From the NCBI RefSeq assembly GCF_900116645.1, contig NZ_FPBO01000001.1:380416-444415 (forward strand): a stretch of 64,000 nt of DNA. The letters are read 5' to 3'. This document shows, piece after piece, positions 52,617 to 62,047 of this stretch; position 1 is the first letter of the stretch; each line of letters starts with the position of its first letter. The notes below the pieces were generated by a model. The model was given only the letters and a program-made list of their open reading frames with translations, was not told where the DNA came from and made no database searches. Position numbers and translations under genes: made by a program. This DNA comes from Pseudoduganella namucuonensis. Its GTDB lineage: Bacteria; Pseudomonadota; Gammaproteobacteria; Burkholderiales; Burkholderiaceae_D.

Positions 52617-52734
52617 CACAACGGCGCGCGTCGCCCGCTCCTACACGCCCGGGCGACGTGCGCCGACACGCCGCGCCCGGCGGTCTTCCTACACTGAGTG
52701 GCACACCTTTTACAACTCAGTCGGGAGATCCACA

Positions 52735-53901
52735 ATGCGCGCACTCTGCTATCACTCCGCCCACGAAGTTTCCGTCGACACCGTTCCCGACCCCGTCATC
52801 CAGGAAGCGGACGACATCATCATCCAGATCACCGCCACCGCCATCTGCGGCTCGGACCTGCACCTGTACCGCGGCAAGGTGCCCGGCATGCACGAGGGTG
52901 ACGTGCTGGGCCACGAATTCATGGGCATCGTGGTCGAAGCCGGTTTGTCGGTGACCAAGCTGCGCAAGGGCGACCGCGTGGTGGTGCCCTTCGTAATCGC
53001 CTGCGGCAGCTGCTACTTCTGCGACCACCAACTGTTCTCCGCCTGCGAAACCACCAATCCCGACCGCGGCACCATCATGAACAAGAAGAGCTTGCGCTCC
53101 GGCGCGGCGCTGTTCGGCTTCAGCCATTTCTACGGCGGCATGCCGGGCGGGCAGGCCGAGTACGTGCGCGTGCCGAAGGCCAACGTCGGCCCCATCAAGA
53201 TCCCGGACGCGCTGCCGGACGAGAAAGTGCTCTTCCTTAGCGACATCCTGCCCACCGGCTACCAGGCCGTGCTGAACACGGGCGTGGGCAAGGGCGGCAG
53301 CCTGGCCATCTACGGCGGCGGACCGGTGGGCCAGATGGCGGCGGCCACCGCGCGCATGCTGGGCGTGGAACGCATCTTCATGGTGGACCACCATCCCTAC
53401 CGGCTGGAATTCGCCCGCAGCACCTACGGCATCATCCCCGTCAATTTCGACGAGGTGGACGCGGCCGAGTACATCATCGAGAACACCGGATCGCGCGGCG
53501 TGGACGGCGTGGTGGACGCCGTGGGCTTCGAGGCCAAGGGCAGCGCGGTGGAAACGGTGATGACCAATTTGAAACTGGAAGGCAGCAGCGGCGCCGCGCT
53601 GCGCCAGTGCATCGCGGCCTGCCGGCGGGGCGGCACGGTCAGCGTGCCGGGCCTGTACGCGGGCTTCATCCACGGCTTCCTGTTCGGCGACCTGTTCGAG
53701 AAGGGGCTGACCATCAAGGCCGGCCAGACCCACGTGCAGCGCTTCATGCCCGAGCTGCTGGAATTCATCGGCGAGGGCAAGCTGCATCCGGACGTCATCA
53801 TCTCGCACCGGCTGCCGCTGGAGGACGCCGCGCTGGGCTACAAGATGTTCGACAAGAAAGAAGACAATTGCCGCAAGGTGATTTTGCGTCCGGGCTCCTA
53901 G
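52735..53901 (+). CDS. Zinc-dependent alcohol dehydrogenase
   Basis: A 388-residue medium-chain dehydrogenase. Catalytic zinc ligands C38, H60 and E61 ([15 protein letters not shown]), a structural zinc cluster ([15 protein letters not shown]) and the Rossmann motif [12 protein letters not shown] are present. It resembles the glutathione-independent formaldehyde dehydrogenase group. The ATG has GGGAG upstream. It is 118 bases after the amidohydrolase gene and may belong to the operon. Its role in pyrimidine breakdown is unclear; reduction of a semialdehyde is one possibility. Confidence 0.9.
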   Translation: MRALCYHSAHEVSVDTVPDPVIQEADDIIIQITATAICGSDLHLYRGKVPGMHEGDVLGHEFMGIVVEAGLSVTKLRKGDRVVVPFVIACGSCYFCDHQLFSACETTNPDRGTIMNKKSLRSGAALFGFSHFYGGMPGGQAEYVRVPKANVGPIKIPDALPDEKVLFLSDILPTGYQAVLNTGVGKGGSLAIYGGGPVGQMAAATARMLGVERIFMVDHHPYRLEFARSTYGIIPVNFDEVDAAEYIIENTGSRGVDGVVDAVGFEAKGSAVETVMTNLKLEGSSGAALRQCIAACRRGGTVSVPGLYAGFIHGFLFGDLFEKGLTIKAGQTHVQRFMPELLEFIGEGKLHPDVIISHRLPLEDAALGYKMFDKKEDNCRKVILRPGS

Positions 53902-53986
53902 CGTCACGCTAGCTTCTACGGCAGACCCTGCCTTGACCCAGTCGCGGTAGAATCGGTGATCGAACTTTGCCCGGGGGGCTGCCGCG

Positions 53987-55723
53987 ATGACCGAAGAAGA
54001 GCGCCTGCTGCGGCTGGAGGAAAACGCTCATCGGCTGGGCGTCCGCCTGGCCGCCACGCTGGAGAGCATCACCGATGCCTTCCTGATGCTCGACCGCGAC
54101 TGGAAGCTCACCTTCATCAACCGCGAGGCCGAGCGCCTGCTGCAGTGCGCGCGCGCCGAAGTGATGGGCGTCAACATCTGGGAGACCTTTCCGGAGGCGG
54201 TCGGCGGCCCCTACTACCGCGCCTACCACCAGGCGGTCGATACCAACACCTCCGTGTCGTTCGAGGAATACTACCCGCCCTTGAACCTGTGGACCGAGGT
54301 GCGCGCCTACCCGTCCGACGACGGCCTGGCCATCTACTTCCTCGACATCAGCAAACGCAAGGAGCAGGAGGCCGCCTTCCACCGGCTGGCCTTCTACGAC
54401 CGGCTGACGGGTCTGCCCAACCGGCAACTGCTGGTCGAACGCATGAGCCAGACGATGGAGCGGTGCCGGCAGGGCGGACGCAGCGGCGCCGTGCTGTTCA
54501 TCGACCTGGACAACTTCAAGGCCGTCAACGACGCGCGCGGCCACGACAAGGGCGACGTGCTCTTGCACCAAGTGGGCGAACGCCTGCAGAGACAGGTGCG
54601 GCCGGGCGACACGGTGGCGCGCTTCGGCGGCGACGAGTTCGTGATCCTGCTGGAAGACCTGGGCGCCTGCCGGGAGGCCGCCGCCCGGCACGTGCAAGAG
54701 GTCGCCGACAAGGTGCTGCAAGCGTTCGCGCTGCCCTTCGACATCGACGGCGTGGTCCAGTACAGCACCCCGAGCGTGGGCATCGCCATGCTGGACGGGG
54801 ACAGCGGCGGCGTGGACGAGGTGCTCAAGCGGGCCGACCTGGCCATGTACCAGTCCAAGGCCGGCGGGCGCAACATGGCCAACTGGTTCGAGCCCGGCAT
54901 GGCGCAGCGCGTGGCCGCGCGCGCCGCGCTGGAGGCGGACATGCGCCACGCCCTCAACGCCCGGCAGTTCGAGCTGCACTACCAGCCTCAATGCGACTTG
55001 GAGGGCCGGATGAGCGGCGCCGAGGCGCTGCTGCGCTGGCATCATCCGCGGCGCGGGCATGTGCCGCCGATCGAGTTCGTCCACCTCGCCGAGGAGACCG
55101 GCCTGATCGTTCCGTTGGGACGTTGGGTGCTGGACAGCGCCTGCCGCCAACTGGCGCTATGGGCGGCGGACGCAAGGACCGCCGGCCTGCGCATGGCCGT
55201 CAATGTCAGCGCCTGCCAGTTCCTGCGGCCGGACTTCGTCGACCAGGTGCTGGCGGTGCTGGCCGAAACCGGCGCGCCGGCGCGCCGGCTCAAGCTCGAG
55301 CTCACCGAAAGCCTGCTGCTCAGTGATCTGGACGGCACGATCGGCAAGATGGAACGGCTGAGGCAGACCGGCATCGGCTTCGCGCTGGACGATTTCGGCA
55401 CCGGCTATTCGTCGCTGGCCTATCTGCACCGGCTGCCGCTGGAACAGCTGAAAATCGACCGCAGCTTCATCTGGGACGCGCAAGACGCCCGCCACGGCGG
55501 CGCCATCGTCCGCACCATCGCCGCGCTGGGCAAGGCGCTGCAGATGGAGGTGATGGCCGAGGGCGTCGAAACCGCCCAGCAGCGCGACTTCATCGCCGAG
55601 GTGGGCTGCCGTAGCTACCAAGGCTATTTGTACAGCCGGCCGTTGCCGCCGGAGCGGTTGGCCGAGTTCGTTGCGGACGGCAAGATTGCCTTTCCCATGG
55701 CTTCCTTGGGGCCCGCCACCTAA
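53987..55723 (+). CDS. PAS-GGDEF-EAL cyclic-di-GMP protein
   Basis: A 578-residue cytoplasmic signalling protein. A PAS domain (about 22-130) is followed by a GGDEF domain (about 145-300) with an intact GGDEF site (214-218) and an EAL domain (about 315-560) with EAL at 346-348, DDFGTGYSSLAYL, and the catalytic EGVET and GYLYSRP motifs. No membrane segment. It could make or break c-di-GMP; the intact EAL suggests phosphodiesterase activity is available. Confidence 0.93.
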   Translation: MTEEERLLRLEENAHRLGVRLAATLESITDAFLMLDRDWKLTFINREAERLLQCARAEVMGVNIWETFPEAVGGPYYRAYHQAVDTNTSVSFEEYYPPLNLWTEVRAYPSDDGLAIYFLDISKRKEQEAAFHRLAFYDRLTGLPNRQLLVERMSQTMERCRQGGRSGAVLFIDLDNFKAVNDARGHDKGDVLLHQVGERLQRQVRPGDTVARFGGDEFVILLEDLGACREAAARHVQEVADKVLQAFALPFDIDGVVQYSTPSVGIAMLDGDSGGVDEVLKRADLAMYQSKAGGRNMANWFEPGMAQRVAARAALEADMRHALNARQFELHYQPQCDLEGRMSGAEALLRWHHPRRGHVPPIEFVHLAEETGLIVPLGRWVLDSACRQLALWAADARTAGLRMAVNVSACQFLRPDFVDQVLAVLAETGAPARRLKLELTESLLLSDLDGTIGKMERLRQTGIGFALDDFGTGYSSLAYLHRLPLEQLKIDRSFIWDAQDARHGGAIVRTIAALGKALQMEVMAEGVETAQQRDFIAEVGCRSYQGYLYSRPLPPERLAEFVADGKIAFPMASLGPAT

Positions 55724-55847
55724 TTTACCTCTTCAACACTTTGTTTCCACCGAATCTGGTGCGTATCCCTGCATGACACAAAGAGTTACACACTTGGCAA
55801 TTTAATAGAGGTAACATTGCTTTCCATTAAAAATAGCCAGGTGCCCC

Positions 55848-56867
55848 ATGCGCAAAAGTCTCCTCTCCATGCTGCTGATCTCCTCGCTGGCAACGCCGTC
55901 CTACGCGCAGACCGAAACCGTCCCCCCGGACCAGCAGCCAGACGCGGCGGTCGAGACCGTGGTGGTGGCCGGCCAGCGCCCCGGCCCCGGTCTGTGGAAG
56001 GTGAGCAAGGACGACCACGTGCTGTGGATACTCGGCACCCACAGCCCCCTGCCCACGCAAATGACCTGGCGTTCGCAGCAGGCGGAAGCGACTTTGGCCC
56101 AATCGCAGGAAGTGCTGGGACAGCCCGGCGCGGGCTTCGGCATTTCGGCCACGCCCATGAATATCCTGAGGGGCCTCACCATGTTGCCGACGCTGGTGGG
56201 CGTGCAAAACAATCCGGACGGCGCGAAGCTGCAGGATGTCCTCGACCCCGACGTGTACGCCCGCTGGTTGCTACTCAGGAAAAAGTACCTGGGCGACGAT
56301 ACCAGCCTGGAGCGCCAGCGCCCGATCTTCGCGGCGCAAAAGCTGTTTGACAACGCGCTCAACAAAACCGGCCTGAGCAAACGCGACGTGGTGGAAGAGG
56401 CGGTGCGGGCGCTGGCCAGGAAATCCAGCATCAAGTTCACCGCCACCGATGTGCGCGAGGAACTCGACGATCCCAAAGCCGCCCTCAAGGAATTCAAGAA
56501 ATCCGGGCTGACGGACCAGGAGTGCTTCGCCAAAACGCTGGCGCGGCTGGAAACGGATCTCGACGCCATGCGCGTGCGCGCCAACGCCTGGGCCGTCGGC
56601 GACATCGACAAGATAGAAAAGCTCACCTTCGCCGACAACACCTCCGAATGCAACGCCGCGCTGCAGAACAACGCGGCGTTCAAGTCTCGGCCGGAGCTGG
56701 CGAGCCTGCCGCAACGCGCGCGCGACAACTGGGTGGCGGCGGCCGAGAGGTCGCTGGCGGCCAACCGTTCGACCTTCGCCCTGATGCCTCTGAAATTGCT
56801 GCTGGACCCGAAAGGATATCTGGCCGACCTCCAGGCGAAAGGCTATGTCGTGGAGAAGCCGGAGTGA
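55848..56867 (+). CDS. TraB/GumN family protein
   Basis: A 339-residue secreted protein. The signal peptide ends PSYA-QTE. Then comes VETVVVAGQRPGPGLWKVSK, in which the first part resembles the start of a TonB-receptor plug and the second is the TraB/GumN opening, followed by LWILGTHSPLP. The rest is helical, with the late LPLKLLLDPKGYLADLQAKGY typical of the family. TraB/GumN proteins are possible metalloproteases of unclear role. No gene neighbour explains it. Confidence 0.85.
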   Translation: MRKSLLSMLLISSLATPSYAQTETVPPDQQPDAAVETVVVAGQRPGPGLWKVSKDDHVLWILGTHSPLPTQMTWRSQQAEATLAQSQEVLGQPGAGFGISATPMNILRGLTMLPTLVGVQNNPDGAKLQDVLDPDVYARWLLLRKKYLGDDTSLERQRPIFAAQKLFDNALNKTGLSKRDVVEEAVRALARKSSIKFTATDVREELDDPKAALKEFKKSGLTDQECFAKTLARLETDLDAMRVRANAWAVGDIDKIEKLTFADNTSECNAALQNNAAFKSRPELASLPQRARDNWVAAAERSLAANRSTFALMPLKLLLDPKGYLADLQAKGYVVEKPE

Positions 56868-56933
56868 CGGCCGCCCGGCTGGCCTGGTGCGAGGGTGCGC
56901 CCACCCCGCGCCAGCCGGCGTTTGCCTCGCCGC

Positions 56934-59900
56934 CTAGAAGTCGTAGCGCACGCCCGCGCGGTAAGTGCGGCCCAGCACGTCATACAGGGCCGGGTTGATG
57001 CCGTAGCTCAGGTTGGTCTGCGGCGCCGCCACCGGGTCCACATTGGCGACGTTGTCGATCTTGAAGAAGGCGGTCAGGTTCTTCGAGTACTTGTAGCTGC
57101 CGCCGATGTCGACGTAGAACGCGCCCTTCATCTTGTTGTCGAAGATGGTCGGGTGGATCACGGTCGAGACGGGGCAATTGCTCTGGCATTCGATGAACTC
57201 GTTGCTGTAGACGCCCTTGCTGACCCAGCGCTCGCTCAGCGTCAGGCTGATCCGGTCGTGGTCCCAGGTCTGGGTCGCCAGCAGTTTCCAGTCCGGCGTG
57301 TTGCCCAGGTTGACGCCCGCGCCCTCGGTCGGAATGGTGCCGACCACGCCGGAGTCGGTGATGAAGCTGATGGTGTGGGTCGCCAGCGCGCGCAGCGTCA
57401 GGCGGCCCGGCAGGCCCAGCGCCGTCAGGCCGGTGCGGTAGGCCGCCTCGATGTCGAAGCCCTTGTTGCGCAGCGAAGCGAGGTTGAACGCCTGCACCGT
57501 CACGAAGTTGCTGCCCGGCGTGTTCAGCACCATGGCGCCGCAGATTTCCTGGTTGCCGGCCGCGCACAGGTCGACCTCCTGCTGCGCCGACAGGGCCGAG
57601 ATCACGTCGTCGACCTTGATGTCGAAGTAGTCGATGGACGCGCTGAAGCCCGGCGCCCACGACGGCTGGCTCAGCACCACGCCCAGCACGGTGTTGCGCG
57701 CGATTTCGGGACGCAGCTGGGTGTTGCCGATGGTGCGCTGCTGGATTTGCACCGACGTGCCCTGGTGGTTGACGGCGGCGTTGACGACCACCGGCGCGGC
57801 GAACAGTTCACTCAGATTGGGCGCGCGCACGTCCTGCGAGGTCACCGCGCGCAGCATCAGGCCGTCGACGCCGGTCTTCCAGTTGGCGCCTGCCTTCCAG
57901 CTGTTGACATAGCCGGAGGTACTGTAGCGGGTGCGGCGTCCCGCCAGGTTCAGGTTGGCGTCGCCCCAGGCGGCTGACTTGAGCATGGGCAGGTTCAGTT
58001 CCAGGTAGGCTTCCTTGACGCTGTAGGCGCCCTCGGCATTGTGGTAGTTGCCGGCGTACCAGTTGTTGCCGACGGTCGAATTCAGCAGCGGATCGGCCGG
58101 ATACTCGGCGCTGTTCGGGCTGTTCGCCGACACGCCGTTGCCGTAGGGATCGCCGCGCACCGTGTATTCCTCCTTGCGCCATTCGGCGCCGGTGGCGATG
58201 GCGACCGGGCCGGCCCACGAAGAGAACGGTTCGCCGTTCAGGTTGAAGCTGGCGACTTGCTGCGTTTGCCTGGAGTGCTGCTGCGGTCCGTTGGCGGGTG
58301 AGATGTAGGCCATCGCGGCGGGATCGGCCGGCACGTTGCCGATGATGTTGAGCGGCTTGCAGCCGGACGCCACGGCGGCCGGATTGCGGCAGGCGATGCC
58401 GCCGTTGGCGAGGCGCACGGCGTCGATGGCGGCCAGGTAGCGGCTGTTCAGGGTCATGTCGTAGACCATGATGTCGGTGTCGTTGCCGCCGTGCTGGGCA
58501 TAGGCGTTGTAGTTCCAGTCCTTGCCGAACGCGTTGAAGCGGCCCTCGGCGCCGGCGACGAAACGCTGTTGCGTGCGGGTGGGGTGCACGTTGATGTTCT
58601 CGGGGAAGATGGCGTTGGCCGTGCCGTACTTGAAGCTGCTGATGTTGTTGGCGGCGCAGGCCGCCTTGATGGACGCCGGCAGGAAGGGGTTCTCGCACTG
58701 GATGTCCAGGTTGCCCTGCTTGGCCGCGCCCGGGTTGGGCGAGAAGTGCGAGGCCACCTGGCCGTAGTTGGCGCTGAAGAACAGGGAATTGTCGGCGTCG
58801 AGGTCGAGGCCGACGCGGGTGTAAGCCACTTTGCGCGTCAAGTCCATGCCGAGCGTGGTGCCGGCGCCCACGCTGCCGCTCAGGTCGCCGCCCACGCAGA
58901 ACGGGGCGACGCAGTTGCTGACGCCGCCGGCGTAGTTGGGCTTGCCGTTGGAGCCGTACTGGAACTGGTAGGGTTGGCCGTTGTCGCCGAACGCCGTGCC
59001 TTGCAGCGGGCCGTTGGTGATCAAGCCGTACTTGGCATACTGGAATTGCTGCGCGTGCTCGATGTAGCGGTACTGCGGCTTGCCGTCGTTGGTCTGGCCC
59101 AGCGGGCGGACTTCGAAGGCGGGATTCTTGTACCAGTCGCGGCCGTTGGCGCCCACCTCGCCGAAGCCGGGCGAGGGCACGCCTTTCTCGCGGCCGTATT
59201 CGCCGCTGACCACGACATGCAGCTTGTCGTCCATGAAGGCCCGGCCCCAGGCCGCCTGCAGCGAGCCGTTCCTATCGTCGCCGTAGGTGGTCTGGCCGCC
59301 TTCGACCTTGGCCTTGAAGCCTTCGAATTTCCTGTCCGTGATGAAGTTGACGACCCCGCCCACGGCGTCCGAGCCGTAGGAGGCCGAGGCGCCGCCGGTC
59401 ACCACGTCGACCCGCTTGATCAGCAGTTGCGGGAACTGGCTCACGTCCGTCACGCCGGTCACGTTGGCGCCGACCACGCGCTGGCCGTCGAGCAAGGTCA
59501 GCGTGCGGATCGGGCCCAGGCCACGCAGCGAGAGCGAGCTCAAGCCCTGGATGCCGCTGCTGGTGCTGTTGGTGCTGGTGGTGCGGCCGGTGCTGCCCTG
59601 CAAGGCCGGCAGTTCGGCGATGGCGTTGAACAAATTGGGCTTGGCGGACTTCTCCAGGTCGGCGCTGCTGAGGGTGGTGGTCGGCGTGGGCTGGGTGAAG
59701 CCGCGCGAGGCGATGCGCGAACCGGACACGGTGACGACGGTGTCGATGGCGGCGGCGGTCGCGGGCGAGGGCGAGGGCGCTGGGCCGGGTGTGGCGGCCG
59801 CTTGCGGGCCGGCGGCGTTGGCGTCCGCTGGGGCGGCCGTTTCGGTCGCCGCCTGGTTCGCGGCCTGCTGCGCGTGGCCAGGCATGGCCAGCCAGGCGCA

Positions 59901-59951
59901 GGCGCCGGCGACGGCCAGGTTGATCAGGGTTCTACGGCTTGGATTGCGCAT
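56934..59951 (-). CDS. TonB-dependent outer-membrane receptor (large)
   Basis: A 1005-residue receptor of the large oligosaccharide/peptide type. The signal peptide ends PGHA-QQA, and a long Ala/Pro-rich linker (about 35-75) follows. The plug starts near DTVVTVSGSRIASRGFTQPTP and contains RVDVVTGGASASYGSDAVGGVVNFIT. The barrel ends AGVRYDF. GGAG precedes the ATG at 59951. The gluconokinase gene lies just upstream on the same strand and could share a promoter, hinting at a sugar or sugar-acid substrate; this is inference. Confidence 0.92.
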   Translation of the reverse strand: MRNPSRRTLINLAVAGACAWLAMPGHAQQAANQAATETAAPADANAAGPQAAATPGPAPSPSPATAAAIDTVVTVSGSRIASRGFTQPTPTTTLSSADLEKSAKPNLFNAIAELPALQGSTGRTTSTNSTSSGIQGLSSLSLRGLGPIRTLTLLDGQRVVGANVTGVTDVSQFPQLLIKRVDVVTGGASASYGSDAVGGVVNFITDRKFEGFKAKVEGGQTTYGDDRNGSLQAAWGRAFMDDKLHVVVSGEYGREKGVPSPGFGEVGANGRDWYKNPAFEVRPLGQTNDGKPQYRYIEHAQQFQYAKYGLITNGPLQGTAFGDNGQPYQFQYGSNGKPNYAGGVSNCVAPFCVGGDLSGSVGAGTTLGMDLTRKVAYTRVGLDLDADNSLFFSANYGQVASHFSPNPGAAKQGNLDIQCENPFLPASIKAACAANNISSFKYGTANAIFPENINVHPTRTQQRFVAGAEGRFNAFGKDWNYNAYAQHGGNDTDIMVYDMTLNSRYLAAIDAVRLANGGIACRNPAAVASGCKPLNIIGNVPADPAAMAYISPANGPQQHSRQTQQVASFNLNGEPFSSWAGPVAIATGAEWRKEEYTVRGDPYGNGVSANSPNSAEYPADPLLNSTVGNNWYAGNYHNAEGAYSVKEAYLELNLPMLKSAAWGDANLNLAGRRTRYSTSGYVNSWKAGANWKTGVDGLMLRAVTSQDVRAPNLSELFAAPVVVNAAVNHQGTSVQIQQRTIGNTQLRPEIARNTVLGVVLSQPSWAPGFSASIDYFDIKVDDVISALSAQQEVDLCAAGNQEICGAMVLNTPGSNFVTVQAFNLASLRNKGFDIEAAYRTGLTALGLPGRLTLRALATHTISFITDSGVVGTIPTEGAGVNLGNTPDWKLLATQTWDHDRISLTLSERWVSKGVYSNEFIECQSNCPVSTVIHPTIFDNKMKGAFYVDIGGSYKYSKNLTAFFKIDNVANVDPVAAPQTNLSYGINPALYDVLGRTYRAGVRYDF

Positions 59952-60026
59952 GACTAGTCTCCATTATTTTCATTTATATGCTTGCACGCAGTAGTACGGG
60001 TGGTGCTGCGCGGGTGGATCGCCGGG

Positions 60027-60554
60027 CTATCCACCCGCGTCCGGGCGGCCGCGTTCGTTGCCGAGGATGGCCGCGACCAGATCGGCCGGGGCGAGCCGGA
60101 TGTCGAGGCTGATGCCGGCCTCGTCGGCCTGCAGCGGCTGCAGGTCGCGGAACTGGCTGTCGAGCAGCGAGGGCGGCATGTAGTGATCGACGCGGGCCTG
60201 CATGCGGGCCGCGATCAGCGCGCGCGGCCCGTCCAGGTGCGCGAAGCGCAGCGCGGGGTCTGCCTCGCGCAAGAGGTCCCGGTAGCCGCGTTTGAGCGCC
60301 GAGCAGGACAGCACCAGGCCGGTGCCGCTGTCCCGCGCGCCGCGCACTTCCGTCCGCAAGGCGCGCAGCCAGTCGGCGCGGTCGTCGTCGTCGAGCGGCT
60401 GGCCGGCCGACATCTTGGCGACGTTGCTGGCGGGATGGTATTCGTCGCCCTCGATGAAGGGCACGCCCCGCGCCAGGGCCAGCGCCTGGCCGACCGTGCT
60501 CTTGCCGCAGCCGCTGACGCCCATCACGACCCACAGAATTTTATTGTTTTCCAT
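60027..60554 (-). CDS. gntK: Gluconokinase
   Basis: A 175-residue small kinase phosphorylating D-gluconate to 6-phosphogluconate. P-loop GVSGCGKST at 12-20, then FIEGDEYHPASNVAKMSAGQPLDDDDR, SCSALKRGYRD and DHYMPPSLLDSQF, all diagnostic of GntK. Two TAGCGCTA palindromes upstream suggest control by a GntR (LacI-family) repressor. The receptor gene downstream may be cotranscribed. Confidence 0.95.
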   Translation of the reverse strand: MENNKILWVVMGVSGCGKSTVGQALALARGVPFIEGDEYHPASNVAKMSAGQPLDDDDRADWLRALRTEVRGARDSGTGLVLSCSALKRGYRDLLREADPALRFAHLDGPRALIAARMQARVDHYMPPSLLDSQFRDLQPLQADEAGISLDIRLAPADLVAAILGNERGRPDAGG

Positions 60555-60565
60555 CCACTTCCTTA

Positions 60566-60646
60566 AGTAGCGCTATCATTTTTCTCAGACGTATCCGAAG
60601 TTAATTCCTCTGTTTATCAATGGCTTCGCAAAAGATAGCGCTAACA
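60566..60646. promoter_or_regulatory. Pair of GntR/LacI-type operators upstream of gntK
   Basis: AGTAGCGCTATCA (60566-60578) and GATAGCGCTAACA (60634-60646) share the palindromic core TAGCGCTA and lie 68 bases apart, both within 92 bases of the gntK start. LacI-family regulators such as GntR recognise palindromes of this kind, with a central CG. Confidence 0.6.
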
Positions 60647-60695
60647 ATATTTGGCAAAGTCTATCTCACTTGAGAAATTTGTAAAGGAGTTTTTT

Positions 60696-60758
60696 ATGCT
60701 GCGGCGCAGCACCGGGGCGCGCGCAAGGCCGCAAGGAAAGCGCTTATTTCACGTATGA
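60696..60758 (+). CDS. 20-residue leader peptide overlapping pqiA
   Basis: A short frame with a strong ribosome-binding site (AAAGGAG, six bases before the ATG). The peptide MLRRSTGARARPQGKRLFHV is arginine-rich. Its TGA overlaps the pqiA ATG (ATGATG, 60755-60760). PqiA has no ribosome-binding site of its own near 60755, so translation of pqiA may depend on this leader. It could be a spurious frame, but the geometry is that of coupled genes. Confidence 0.5.
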   Translation: MLRRSTGARARPQGKRLFHV

Positions 60759-62047
60759 TGCTGGCTGGCCCATGCTTACTACCAACCGTGTATCGATATG
60801 ACCTGATCAGTTGCCATGACTGCGGCGTGCTGCACCGCCGGCGCCCCGTGGGGGCGCGCGAAAAGGCGCGCTGCGTGCGCTGCCGTTCGGTGCTGTACCG
60901 CGGCGTGCCGCCGGACCTGGACCGCATCGCCGCCGTCACGCTGGCCACGCTGTTCGTCTTCCTGATCGCCCAGTTCTTCCCCATCGTCGAGATGGAAATG
61001 CACGGCAGCAGCATCAGCGCCACCTTGTTCGACGCCATCCGCACGCTGTGGATGGAGGACATGCGGGCCGTGGCGGTCAGCGTCTTCCTGTTCACCATCG
61101 TCTTCCCCGTCATCGAACTGGGCGCGCTGCTGTACGTGTCGCTGGCGCTGCGCGCGGGCTACCGGCCGCCCGGCTTCCACCGTCTGCTGCGCGCCGTGCG
61201 CAAGGCGCGCCAGTGGGGCATGACGGAGGTGCTGATGATGGGCATCCTGATCGCCATGATCAAGCTGACCAGCGTGGCCACGCTGGTGTTCCACGCCGGC
61301 CTGTTCGCCTTCGGCGCGCTGACCCTGATGCTCACCGTGGTCACCTCCTTCGATCCGCGGGTGCTGTGGGACATCGGCGACCGCGTGGCCGGCGGCAGGC
61401 TGCCGGCGCCCGAGCTGCCCGCCGGCGCGCCGGCGCGGCCGCCGCTGGCCTGCCACGCCTGCGGCCTGGTGGCCGCCGACAGCGGCCGGCGCCACCAGCA
61501 CTGCGCGCGCTGCGGCACCACGCTGCACCGGCGCTACCCGGACAGCATCGCGCGCACCTGGGCCTTGCTGCTGGCGGCGGCCATCCTGTACATTCCCGCC
61601 AACACGCTGCCGATGATGTACACGGACGCGCTGTCCGGCGACACGCAGGACACCATCATCAGCGGCGTGATCTACTTCTGGGACACGGACGCGCCGGTGC
61701 TGGCGGTGATCATCTTCATCGCCAGCATCGTGGTGCCGGTGCTGAAGCTGGCGGCGCTGTCGCTGCTGGCCTACACCACGCAGCGCGGCTCGCGCTGGCG
61801 GCCGTACCAGCGCACGGTGCTGTACCGGATGGTGGAGTTCATCGGCCGCTGGTCGATGCTGGATATTTTCGTCATCACGCTGACGGTGGCGCTGGTGCGT
61901 TTCAATTCGATGGCGGTGATGACGCCCGGCCCGGGCGCGCTGGCGTTCTGCGCGGTGGTGGTGCTGACCATGCTGGCGGCGCTGGAGTTCGACCCGCGCC
62001 TGATCTGGGATCATGAGGAAGAGAAAAGTGGAGAGCAACATGTCTGA
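60755..62047 (+). CDS. pqiA: Paraquat-inducible protein A family
   Basis: A 430-residue inner-membrane protein with two PqiA units. Each has a rubredoxin-like zinc ribbon (CHDCG...CVRC near residues 20-40 and CHACG...CARCG near 230-255) followed by four membrane helices. It works with PqiB and PqiC in lipid movement between inner and outer membranes. Start choice: ATG 60755 (overlapping the leader stop) or GTG 60788; neither has a ribosome-binding site. Its end overlaps pqiB by eight bases. Confidence 0.92.
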   Translation: MMLAGPCLLPTVYRYDLISCHDCGVLHRRRPVGAREKARCVRCRSVLYRGVPPDLDRIAAVTLATLFVFLIAQFFPIVEMEMHGSSISATLFDAIRTLWMEDMRAVAVSVFLFTIVFPVIELGALLYVSLALRAGYRPPGFHRLLRAVRKARQWGMTEVLMMGILIAMIKLTSVATLVFHAGLFAFGALTLMLTVVTSFDPRVLWDIGDRVAGGRLPAPELPAGAPARPPLACHACGLVAADSGRRHQHCARCGTTLHRRYPDSIARTWALLLAAAILYIPANTLPMMYTDALSGDTQDTIISGVIYFWDTDAPVLAVIIFIASIVVPVLKLAALSLLAYTTQRGSRWRPYQRTVLYRMVEFIGRWSMLDIFVITLTVALVRFNSMAVMTPGPGALAFCAVVVLTMLAALEFDPRLIWDHEEEKSGEQHV

